A stretch of DNA of 33,987 nt. It comes from Chromatiales bacterium. Lineage in GTDB: Bacteria; Pseudomonadota; Gammaproteobacteria; Chromatiales; Chromatiaceae. Both the position numbers and the translations under genes were made by a program. The stretch covers positions 1-33,987 of the forward strand of contig JANQEV010000028.1 of the NCBI GenBank assembly GCA_028278145.1. The letters are read 5' to 3'. Within the stretch, counting starts at the first letter, position 1; each line of letters begins with the position of its first letter. Positions 26,333 through 33,987 of this stretch are shown here, in pieces. The notes beneath the pieces were generated by a model. The model saw only the letters and a program-made list of their open reading frames with translations. It was not told the origin of the DNA and did no database searches.

Positions 26333-26860
26333 TCATGCGGTAATCTTCGCTGCAGTGGCGGCATTCATCCGGGCGGCAATGGCCTCCAGTTCATTATCCA
26401 TGAGATAAAGACCCTCATCCTTACCCCCAACCAGCTTCAGTCTTGCGATCAGATCACCTACCGTTGCCTCCTCCTCTATCTGCTCGGTTACAAACCAGTG
26501 CAGAAAGATCTGGGTGGCGTGATCTCTTGCTTCAACAGCCACATCCATCAGGTCGTTGACACTCTGGGTGACCGTTCTCTCATGTTCCAGGGTACGCTCC
26601 AGCATCTCAGATAACCCGCTCCACCCCTGATCAGGTTTATCCACGCTGAACAGTTCCACCTCTGCCCCCTGCTCCAGAACATAACGGTAGATCTTCATGG
26701 CGTGATCCTGTTCTTCCACGAACTTGGCCATAAACCAATGTGAAGCTCCACGCATGCCAATGGATTCACTATGTGCAGACATTCCCAGATAGAAATAGGC
26801 TGAGAACATCTCTTTATTGAACTGTTGATTCAATGCTTGTGCGACTTTTTCTTTTATCAT
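26333..26860 (-). CDS. ftnA: bacterial non-haem ferritin
   Basis: The 175-residue protein is a 24-mer-type ferritin that oxidises Fe2+ and stores iron. The ferroxidase ligands are in place: Glu17 (FNKEMFSAYFYLG), Glu50 and His53 (EEQDHAMK), Glu94 (EHER) and the QIEEEAT segment near 127-133. It has no haem-binding Met pattern of bacterioferritin. The leader has only a weak, distant AGGAAG. The tiny Cys-rich gene follows. Confidence 0.93.
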   Translation of the reverse strand: MIKEKVAQALNQQFNKEMFSAYFYLGMSAHSESIGMRGASHWFMAKFVEEQDHAMKIYRYVLEQGAEVELFSVDKPDQGWSGLSEMLERTLEHERTVTQSVNDLMDVAVEARDHATQIFLHWFVTEQIEEEATVGDLIARLKLVGGKDEGLYLMDNELEAIAARMNAATAAKITA

Positions 26861-27004
26861 ATGGACAACCCGGCTTCCTGGACTTGCAGTTATTGTGTAT
26901 CGGTATTTGAATTATAGGTGCTGATAATATTTTGTCTCGAAACAGTAGTATCAATCCAGTGGTAATAGAATCCTGGAAATGCTACTGATGAGATATAACC
27001 AGAG

Positions 27005-28186
27005 TCAGTCTTTAGGGACAAACTCACCATGTGGCCAGGATGGCGCTGAAATAGGCTCACCCAGGTTGGCTGCGATCAACCTTTCCCGTGCCTCCAACAG
27101 ACGCCCCACCAGTCCTGCTTCCACCTTGGCATACTCCTCGGGGGCTTCAGAACGTTTCACCACGATTCCTAACAGTTCGGTAATGGCATTGCCTACCGAA
27201 TTCTGGGAGATGGTGACAATCAGGCGTCCCTTGTCATCCCGATACAGCAGCTGTTTGTAGGCCGGACGCCAGCGTATATCATTGGCAAATTTCGGATCCT
27301 GAATTACATGCTCACGCAGATCACGTGCCACATTCAGGAACTGGTTATTCCCCAGCAATACATCCGCCACCTGGTTAGGGAAATTTACATCTTCCGGCAC
27401 CTTGCTGTTACCGGTGGCAACCAGGGAAAAGAAAGTGCGGTAGAAATCCAGGAAACCAAGCAGCACCTGCTCATACTCGTGCCAAAAGTATTGATCCTGC
27501 AGTCGTTCTGCTCCACCAACCACCTCCCAGCTGGGGAGTCCCTGAGGATAACCGGTAAGCTCCAGGCTGCAATCTTCTGACGCCAGTGGAGACAGGATCT
27601 GTAGATCCAGCACCTCCAGAAACTCATGGTATACATCACTCAGATGGCGCAGGAACAGGCTGTGATGTCCGCTATCGGTAAGGTTTGGATTACTGGGATT
27701 GGCATGCTCGGCCTTTATCAGGTCTGGCACCGGAAACACCATAAAATGGTTATGTATCATGCGAATACTTGGAACACCTGGCTTGTTCAATGGCCAGGTT
27801 GAGTCCAGACTGGCCTCGCCGCACAGAATAAGGTGTTTGCCTGGGTCAGGATATTTTTCCAGCATGTAGTCACACATGATCTGGGTCATCCTGTTCCAGA
27901 CCTTTTTCTGATTGCGCGACATGTGATCACGCCGTACCGGCCGTCCCAGCGGATCCAGAATGCGTCTGGAGGTATCCAGGATAATAGATGTATCAAACTC
28001 AGTGCTGTGCCCGATAATCTTGCGATACATGAGCAGGTTTTCCGGGGTACGGAACAGCCCATTCTCCTCTGCCAGATTCTTCAGGTTACAAGGGCTGTTA
28101 AAGAACTCAACCGGAGCCATACCTTCGGGTATGCTAAGGGACATCTTAGGGTGCGGGGTTACGATCTCACGCGGCGCTGATTTCAT
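27005..28186 (-). CDS. conserved-looking hypothetical protein, 393 residues
   Basis: I do not recognise this protein. It is soluble, without signal peptide or membrane segment. Notable stretches are LILCGEASLDSTWPLNKPGV and SIRMIHNHFMVFP (about 155-170), a possible His-containing active site that faintly recalls HIT/GalT-type proteins, and QNSVGNAITELLGI near 330. TAGGAG lies 9 bases before the ATG. The gene stands between ferritin and a small 4-Cys protein on the same strand, with gaps over 140 bases on both sides, so it may be its own unit. Confidence 0.8.
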   Translation of the reverse strand: MKSAPREIVTPHPKMSLSIPEGMAPVEFFNSPCNLKNLAEENGLFRTPENLLMYRKIIGHSTEFDTSIILDTSRRILDPLGRPVRRDHMSRNQKKVWNRMTQIMCDYMLEKYPDPGKHLILCGEASLDSTWPLNKPGVPSIRMIHNHFMVFPVPDLIKAEHANPSNPNLTDSGHHSLFLRHLSDVYHEFLEVLDLQILSPLASEDCSLELTGYPQGLPSWEVVGGAERLQDQYFWHEYEQVLLGFLDFYRTFFSLVATGNSKVPEDVNFPNQVADVLLGNNQFLNVARDLREHVIQDPKFANDIRWRPAYKQLLYRDDKGRLIVTISQNSVGNAITELLGIVVKRSEAPEEYAKVEAGLVGRLLEARERLIAANLGEPISAPSWPHGEFVPKD

Positions 28187-28369
28187 CTACATCTCCTACC
28201 TGGCATGCAATCAGAGAGCCCGCTGAAAACAGAGGCTACTCTTGATCTGCATAACCGGTACTACCGGCCATAACAAATAACACTGCTATCGCCATATCTC
28301 TTTTAAAAGAGAGCAATACTAATCCAAAATCATGTCGTCAAAAATACGACTAATAAAACCTTCACCAGG

Positions 28370-28597
28370 TTATTGCTGCGGGTTCTCTAGTCGGAACCGA
28401 ACGGTCTTTTCCGCTTTATCTCCAAGAAAGGAGGTGAACTCAGAATAGTTTTCATACCCCATATTGATGGCATAGTCTGCTATCTGGGAAATCAGGGCAC
28501 GTGTGCTGGCAATCTCTTCATGGGTGCGCCCACAACCATCACAGTGGGTTCCACCTTCGGTACAGTTTTCCTTTCCACGACAAGGACTAAATTGCAT
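28370..28597 (-). CDS. small four-Cys protein, DUF1289-like
   Basis: The 75-residue protein has an N-terminal cluster C6-x5-C12-x6-C19-x2-C22 ending in the GCGRTHEEI stretch, close to the DUF1289 pattern that probably binds zinc. The rest is helical (STRALISQIADYAINMGYENYSEF). An AGGAG lies seven bases before ATG 28597, so I prefer this start to the ATG at 28615. Function unknown. Confidence 0.8.
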   Translation of the reverse strand: MQFSPCRGKENCTEGGTHCDGCGRTHEEIASTRALISQIADYAINMGYENYSEFTSFLGDKAEKTVRFRLENPQQ

Positions 28598-28787
28598 ACC
28601 ATCTCTCCTAATCATTCAACAATAGTGCAACGCATCGCTCTATCATGCTGTTTCCAACCAGAAAAAACACAATTGGCGAGTAACATTTCAATCATCTTCG
28701 CAAAAACAGTTCCCCTGCATAAGCAAGAAAACGTTATGCCGACATATCTGTATATTATTGCCAGGCGAAACAGGTACAGCTGTGCTA

Positions 28788-30401
28788 TTAAGGCTGCAGT
28801 GGGCACTCTACTCTATCTCGAATATTGCAGATGCGCCCATCCCGTTTTGGAGCAATCCCTTTTTCTCCAGCCTTACGCAAAGCGTCGATTACGATATTAA
28901 CCAGCTTTTGATGTTGGGAATCTAGTTCCACCAGCATGGAACTGCTCAACATGGTATAACCGTCCCTGTCACCCCTCTCATCAATCAGATAGCGGTTAAC
29001 CACCGCCAATAACTCATCCTCCGGCTGTATTGGTTTTAAACCGGAATCTGTCACCAGATGCAGGTCGTATGCCTTGTTGACTTCCGGGTCATGCTTAAAG
29101 GTAAAACCACTGATCTGCAACCAATGCCCATTGCCGGTCCAGTCACTGACCGAGTGGTTTATTACCTGCTGCAGCTGCGCCCCGGTCAGTCTGATTGCCA
29201 CCAGCCTGGTTGGATATGCAAACAGGGTATCGAGATGTCGGCGAGTGATAACACTTCCCGCCGGAAGGTTCTGGTTCAGACGCATGCCACCTGAGTTAAG
29301 GAAGGCGATCTGTACTCCCCGCTGGGAAAACTGAGTCTTTGCCAGATCCGCCACCCAGTTACCCAGGTTAGTTTCAAAGCGGCGTATGGAAAGCTCCTCT
29401 GCAACCAGTTCCACCTGGGTCATGCCCAATATTCGATCCAGGCAATCATTGGCTTCTCCCAGCTGACCACAATACTCGCTGTTAAACCGCTGCTGCCAGA
29501 TCTTAATCAACCGCATGATCTTCTGGTCTGGATCAAACTCACCTGGTAGTTCAACAAACTCCAGTTGCACATCCGGCAGACTGTCTTGTTCCAGTTTGAT
29601 TGTCACCACGGCTACTGTTCTGGCGTCGGAATCACCTTTTACGACCCGGCGTCCATTTACCAGCGCTGTCTGACGATTGTGCTCATGACCACCAATGATC
29701 AAATCCGGCCCGGCACTGCCCAGGGCTGCCAACAGAGCCTTGTCCTGCTGCATAGTGAGGTGAGTTACAGCAACCACCACCTCTGCACCCTGGCTGCGTA
29801 ACTGAGCCACACCACTGCGCAACACCTGCTCCGGGGGCAGGAAGCGTTCAATATACTCCGCACTCTTCACATCTGTAACCACCCCCAACAGGCCCACCTG
29901 AATCCCGTTAACCTCAATAATACGGTTCGGCACCATCTGCTCTGCCTGTACCAACGGCCTACGCTCGGAGTTCACCCGAAACTCCACATTGGAGTTCAAC
30001 CAGGTAAATTGAGACTCTTGAATTCGCCGTTGTAACATTGCGGCATGTTTCAATCTGCTTTTATCAAACTCGTGATTACCAAAGGTCACAAACATATGCG
30101 GATCAAACTGCTTTCCATCTCCATCGAGGTGGTTGAGCGCATCAATCATCTGCGCACCTCTGAACCTTCTGCTCAACATGGAGGGAAATAGAAAATCACC
30201 GGCATGTAACAAAAGCACATCTCCGGAACTCTTTTGCAACTGGTTTCTTAGAGTTAGAACATATGGCAGATTGTCCAGGCGGTATACATCATTGATGGCA
30301 AGGATAGTCACCTCACGCGGCTGGCCTTCTGTTGCTGCCGTAGCCTGGAGCGGATATAGAAGCCCAGCAAATACCAGCCATAGATAATAGAGCGGTTTCA
30401 T
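28788..30401 (-). CDS. periplasmic 5'-nucleotidase / metallophosphatase
   Basis: The 537-residue protein has a signal peptide (about 1-22, ending QATAATE), a metallophosphatase domain (HAGDFL, GNHEFD, VTHLTM, IGGHEH) and a C-terminal 5'-nucleotidase domain (NSGGMR, TNLGNWVADL). The first metal motif is NDVYRLD; UshA has Asp-x-His here and this has Asp-x-Tyr, a variant I recall in other predicted 5'-nucleotidases. It probably hydrolyses nucleotides or nucleotide sugars in the periplasm. It starts 43 bases after the gamma-glutamyltransferase stop. Confidence 0.88.
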   Translation of the reverse strand: MKPLYYLWLVFAGLLYPLQATAATEGQPREVTILAINDVYRLDNLPYVLTLRNQLQKSSGDVLLLHAGDFLFPSMLSRRFRGAQMIDALNHLDGDGKQFDPHMFVTFGNHEFDKSRLKHAAMLQRRIQESQFTWLNSNVEFRVNSERRPLVQAEQMVPNRIIEVNGIQVGLLGVVTDVKSAEYIERFLPPEQVLRSGVAQLRSQGAEVVVAVTHLTMQQDKALLAALGSAGPDLIIGGHEHNRQTALVNGRRVVKGDSDARTVAVVTIKLEQDSLPDVQLEFVELPGEFDPDQKIMRLIKIWQQRFNSEYCGQLGEANDCLDRILGMTQVELVAEELSIRRFETNLGNWVADLAKTQFSQRGVQIAFLNSGGMRLNQNLPAGSVITRRHLDTLFAYPTRLVAIRLTGAQLQQVINHSVSDWTGNGHWLQISGFTFKHDPEVNKAYDLHLVTDSGLKPIQPEDELLAVVNRYLIDERGDRDGYTMLSSSMLVELDSQHQKLVNIVIDALRKAGEKGIAPKRDGRICNIRDRVECPLQP

Positions 30402-30444
30402 TAGGCTATTGTTTATGAGCTTTAGTCACATCCATATCTAATCA

Positions 30445-32154
30445 TCAACGCACCACTGCTAAACCACCACCTCGGGGATCACTGGCAGCACGCACCTCAC
30501 CAGTCTTTCTATTCCAGAACATGGCCTGCATGTTGCCGTAGGTGCGCTGCAGTGGTTTTTGAGTATGTCCCATCTTGGCCAGGCGATCTGATTCCTCACC
30601 AGTCAGTGCACCCGGCTCAAACTGTATCTGATCCGGTAGATACTGGTTATGAAATCTTGGCCGGCTAACCCACTTCGTCACAGGCACGCCCTGTTCCAGT
30701 TCCAATATACCCAGCAACACCATTGTGATAATGCGACTCCCACCCGGAGTACCCAGGATGGCAACTCCATCACTGGTCTCCACAAACGTAGGCGTCATGC
30801 TGGAGAGCATGCGTTTACCCGGGGCAATGGCATTGGCCGCACCACCTACAAGCCCATACACATTGGGTACGCCAGGACGGGCCGAGAAGTCATCCATCTC
30901 ATCATTCAACAACACACCGGTGGAGGCAGACATAAAACCGGAACCAAACGGGTAGTTGATGCTGAGAGTGGCAGCCACACGGTTGCCTTTCCGGTCAATG
31001 ATAGAGAAATGGGTAGTATCCCTCCCCTCCTCAGTGGCGGCCTGTGGTAGTTGCAGCAGGGATTTTGTGGCACGACCCAGATCAATATTGCGTGCCAGAC
31101 CAGCTGCGTAAAATGGATGGGTCAGATGCTCCACCGGTATCTGGACAAAATCTGGATCACCCAGATAGGTTGCCCGATCACGATAGGCCCGTCGCATGGC
31201 CTCCACTATCAGGTGAGTACGCTGCACCTTGTCCATTGCCGAAAGATCATAGCCGGATAGGATATTCAGCATTGTTATAAGCACAATGCCACCAGAAGAT
31301 GGAGGCGCAGCAGTGACTATCTGCATCCCACGGTAGTTACCTCGAATCGGTTTGCGTTCCACTACCCGGTACTGCTTGAGATCCTCCAGGGTCCAGATCC
31401 CACCGGCTGCACGCACATCCTGGATCAGATCAGCAGCGACCCTGCCAGCGTAGAAGCCTTCCCGACCCGAGCGTGACAAAGCCTCAAGGGTATCTGCCAG
31501 TTGTGGCTGTACTATCCTGCTTTCAATTGGTGGGACCTCTCCTGCATGGAGAAAGGTGTCGGTGGCTGCAGGTGATTTACGCAGAGCTTCCAGACGCATG
31601 CGGGCCATACGCCGGTAATGCGCGTCCACTAGAAACCCAGACCGTGCTATGCGAATAGCTGGGGCCAGGGACTCTTTCAGCGGCAGAACCCCATATTTTT
31701 TTGCTATATGCACCAGGGCTGCTGGTTCACCCGGGATCCCTGCAGCTAAAGGACCATCTATGGAAAGACCAGGAACCACCTCACCTTTCTTGTTCAGATA
31801 GAGATCTGACTGGGCTGCAAGAGGAGCACGCTCCCGTCCATCCACCATGGTTTCCAATTTGTCAGTAGCCCGATGCAGTAACCAGAAACCGCCACCACCA
31901 AGTCCAGAACTATATGGCTCCACTACCGCCAGAACAGCACTTACCGCCACCGCTGCATCAAAGGCATTGCCACCCTGAGACAGAATCTGATGCCCAGCCA
32001 CAGTGGCCAGTGGATGCGCAGTAGCTATAGCAGCAGCCGATGGTGTGGTTTGGGCTGCAACCGCAATATGACCCGCGTACCAACCCAGCAGCAGAAAAAC
32101 AAAAAGGCCCCACATGGGGGCCTTTCCGCAAACCATGTGTAATGGCTTAGTCAC
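30445..32154 (-). CDS. ggt: gamma-glutamyltransferase
   Basis: The 569-residue precursor cleaves gamma-glutamyl bonds of glutathione in the periplasm. The self-cleavage nucleophile is the first Thr of TTHFSII (about residue 380), so the small subunit starts there; STGVLLNDEMDDFS and PGGSRIITMVLLG are conserved. A signal peptide ends near GHIAVAAQ. The GTG start at 32154 is two bases after the ferredoxin stop; ATG 32136 and ATG 32115 are alternatives. The last lies in the loop of a terminator hairpin and would leave no positive charge before the hydrophobic segment. No strong Shine-Dalgarno precedes any of them. Confidence 0.9.
   Translation of the reverse strand: MTKPLHMVCGKAPMWGLFVFLLLGWYAGHIAVAAQTTPSAAAIATAHPLATVAGHQILSQGGNAFDAAVAVSAVLAVVEPYSSGLGGGGFWLLHRATDKLETMVDGRERAPLAAQSDLYLNKKGEVVPGLSIDGPLAAGIPGEPAALVHIAKKYGVLPLKESLAPAIRIARSGFLVDAHYRRMARMRLEALRKSPAATDTFLHAGEVPPIESRIVQPQLADTLEALSRSGREGFYAGRVAADLIQDVRAAGGIWTLEDLKQYRVVERKPIRGNYRGMQIVTAAPPSSGGIVLITMLNILSGYDLSAMDKVQRTHLIVEAMRRAYRDRATYLGDPDFVQIPVEHLTHPFYAAGLARNIDLGRATKSLLQLPQAATEEGRDTTHFSIIDRKGNRVAATLSINYPFGSGFMSASTGVLLNDEMDDFSARPGVPNVYGLVGGAANAIAPGKRMLSSMTPTFVETSDGVAILGTPGGSRIITMVLLGILELEQGVPVTKWVSRPRFHNQYLPDQIQFEPGALTGEESDRLAKMGHTQKPLQRTYGNMQAMFWNRKTGEVRAASDPRGGGLAVVR
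32095..32125 (-). terminator. intrinsic terminator of the ferredoxin unit, inside ggt
   Basis: On the - strand AAAGGCCCC, a five-base loop (CATGT) and GGGGCCTTT form a perfect nine-base-pair stem (32103-32125), followed at once by TTGTTTTT. It lies 32 bases after the ferredoxin stop and has the features of a strong Rho-independent terminator. It is also codons 11 to 20 of ggt, encoding part of the signal peptide. Confidence 0.85.
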
Positions 32155-32156
32155 TG

Positions 32157-32405
<249 letters not shown>

Positions 32406-32423
32406 TTAACTCCTGATTTTTTT

Positions 32424-32438
32424 GGGGTATCTTACCCC
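32424..32438 (-). promoter_or_regulatory. stem-loop in the ferredoxin leader
   Basis: GGGGTA, a three-base loop and TACCCC form a perfect six-base-pair stem between coaD and ferredoxin. On the transcribed (-) strand it is followed by seven A, then AGGAG and the ATG, so it is not a terminator for coaD. It may stabilise the mRNA or regulate initiation. Confidence 0.4.
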
Positions 32439-32463
32439 TAGTCACGTTTACAAAACCTAGCAA

Positions 32464-32943
<480 letters not shown>

Positions 32944-33105
32944 TCAAGTCTTATGGTTGGACCGATAATATTGCCTGCACCCGAGAAGTCAACAAAATTA
33001 TCCAGAAAACCTACTGAAATTGTCCTGGATATTGCAATTGATGGACATAAATCAGCCATTACCCCTGCAATACCAGTAAATTAGGCAGACAGGAGGAAAA
33101 ACCTG

Positions 33106-33111
33106 ATTATA
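33106..33111 (-). promoter_or_regulatory. putative -10 box upstream of coaD
   Basis: TATAAT on the - strand, preceded by an extended-like TGGC. The -35 region (GGGTTT) is poor. It would give a leader of about 160 bases before the coaD ATG. Nothing else is recognisable in the 223-base gap. Confidence 0.3.
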
Positions 33112-33163
33112 GCCATATTTAGCAGAAAAAACCCTGCAGGTGCTTGTCAGATCACTGCTGCTA

Positions 33164-33733
33164 CTAAGTATGGGTATAGAGAAAATAGCTTACCTGCCCT
33201 GCAGATTTCTCCTTAAGCTGACGCCAGTTGGGTGGCAACCGGGGTAAACCTGCGGCCACATCGGTCTCTATATACACCAGCCCATCTGGCTTTAACCAAC
33301 CACCCTGCTCAAGCATGCTGCAGGCCTGCTGTAACAGATCGTCTGCAAACGGCGGGTCTAAAAAAACGATATCGAAGAGTTGCACCGGCCCCTGTAACCA
33401 GGCCAGGGCATCAACCTGCTCCACTGTAGTCTGCTTCAGACCCAGTATGGATATGTTGTGATACAGTTGTTCTACCACAGCGGGAGACCGGTCCAGCATC
33501 ACAACCCGTGCGGCACCTCGGGAGGCCGCCTCCAGTCCCAGAGCACCACTCCCAGCGAACAGATCCAGACATGCTGCGCCCGGCAGTGAGGGCTGTAACC
33601 AGTTGAACAGGGTTTCACGGATACGATCCCCGGTTGGGCGCAGACCAGAGATATCGGGGAAGCTCAGCTTTCGCCCACGATGCTCACCACCAATAATCCT
33701 GACCTGATTGCCTTGACGTGCACCCTTCCCCAT
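33164..33733 (-). CDS. rsmD: 16S rRNA guanine-N2-methyltransferase RsmD
   Basis: RsmD methylates G966 of 16S rRNA. The 189-residue protein has the N-terminal RIIGGEHRGRKL, the SAM motif CLDLFAGSGALGLEA and catalytic DPPF. Standard length. It starts 9 bases after the M16 peptidase stop, in the usual order. Confidence 0.96.
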   Translation of the reverse strand: MGKGARQGNQVRIIGGEHRGRKLSFPDISGLRPTGDRIRETLFNWLQPSLPGAACLDLFAGSGALGLEAASRGAARVVMLDRSPAVVEQLYHNISILGLKQTTVEQVDALAWLQGPVQLFDIVFLDPPFADDLLQQACSMLEQGGWLKPDGLVYIETDVAAGLPRLPPNWRQLKEKSAGQVSYFLYTHT

Positions 33734-33742
33734 GACTGGCCG

Positions 33743-33987
33743 CTAACTCTTTCCGTCACCCACTACCACAGTAACGAAACGATCTGGGTGCACCCGACGT
33801 TTGAAGGCATTTTGGATCTGCTCTTTGGTTATGGCATTGATCTTACCCACGAAGGCATCCAGATAATCCAGAGGCAGTTGATAGAAGCCGATCATAGACA
33901 GGTACTCCACGATCTTGCCATTGCTAGCAATTCTCAAGGGGAAACTGCCGGTTATATTCTGTTTGGCCGCCTTTAACTCCTTATCGG
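33743..33987 (-). CDS. M16 family peptidase, C-terminal end (partial)
   Basis: The frame is open to the window edge. The 81 residues seen (ELKAAKQNITGSFPLRIASN, then a segment ending VVVGDGKS) match the C-terminal end of the inactive or regulatory half of pitrilysin-type zinc peptidases found upstream of rsmD. The catalytic HxxEH motif, if present, lies outside the window. Confidence 0.85.
   Translation of the reverse strand, partial: DKELKAAKQNITGSFPLRIASNGKIVEYLSMIGFYQLPLDYLDAFVGKINAITKEQIQNAFKRRVHPDRFVTVVVGDGKS

Noticed and set aside
28612..28806. 64-codon - strand frame between the 5'-nucleotidase and the 4-Cys gene
   Set aside because: It overlaps the end of the nucleotidase gene, has no good ribosome-binding site and no recognisable sequence; the region is better read as leader of the 4-Cys gene.
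33120..33145. Possible terminator after rsmD (CCTGCAGG followed by a T-run on the - strand)
   Set aside because: The palindrome has no loop and only four pairs, so it cannot form a stable hairpin.

Overview
The window reads as a chromosomal segment of a gammaproteobacterium. The evidence is a set of conserved neighbourhoods in gammaproteobacterial order: yggU-metX-metW, kdsD-kdsC-lptCAB-rpoN-hpf-ptsN-rapZ-npr, and rsmD-coaD-ferredoxin. An Allochromatium-type 2[4Fe-4S] ferredoxin, homoserine acyltransferase MetX with MetW, HPr kinase inside the PTS-Ntr cluster, and many c-di-GMP/PAS/GAF domains point towards the purple-sulfur/sulfur-oxidiser side (Chromatiales-like). That placement is inference; no rRNA gene is present to settle it.

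Layout. Positions 1-19735 are almost entirely + strand. (a) 1-415: end of a mobile repeat that interrupts yggU. (b) 507-4873: a dynamin-like GTPase, then metX-metW and a DUF4426 protein. (c) 4889-9210: Na+/Ca2+ exchanger, then KDO synthesis and lipopolysaccharide transport (kdsD, kdsC, lptC, lptA, lptB). (d) 9494-14426: sigma-54 and the PTS-Ntr regulatory set (rpoN, hpf, ptsN, hprK, rapZ, EIIA-Man-like, HPr); no enzyme I follows. (e) 14504-18659: a Gld-type ABC exporter locus (ATPase, permease, GldG-like, DUF4340), then mutM. Positions 19900-33987 are - strand except one small gene: a 1111-residue PAS/GAF/GGDEF/EAL protein, a DmeF-like metal exporter, small unknown genes with a cupin, ferritin with a tiny Cys/Lys-rich protein behind it, an unrecognised 393-residue protein, a 4-Cys small protein, a 5'-nucleotidase-like enzyme, gamma-glutamyltransferase, ferredoxin, coaD, rsmD and the C-terminus of an M16 peptidase.

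The most unusual signals are not protein families but how small non-autonomous elements sit among them. Two copies of one inverted-repeat family (1-228 and 18645-18918) and one member of a second family (15424-15688) are present, plus a solitary end-like sequence (4872-4890). The two complete elements have target-site duplications and sit exactly at the junction of two tightly packed genes. In both cases the element end supplies all or part of the stop codon of the upstream gene, and in one it also supplies the Shine-Dalgarno-like sequence of the next gene. A second oddity is an intrinsic terminator that doubles as the signal-peptide coding sequence of gamma-glutamyltransferase. A 34-codon gene behind ferritin encodes a very basic four-cysteine protein.

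How the genes work together: envelope construction (KDO, Lpt) is tied to sigma-54/PTS-Ntr control by gene order, as in many relatives. The rest is methionine synthesis, DNA repair, metal and iron handling, redox carriers and CoA synthesis. I saw no tRNA, rRNA, CRISPR array or recognisable transposase gene.
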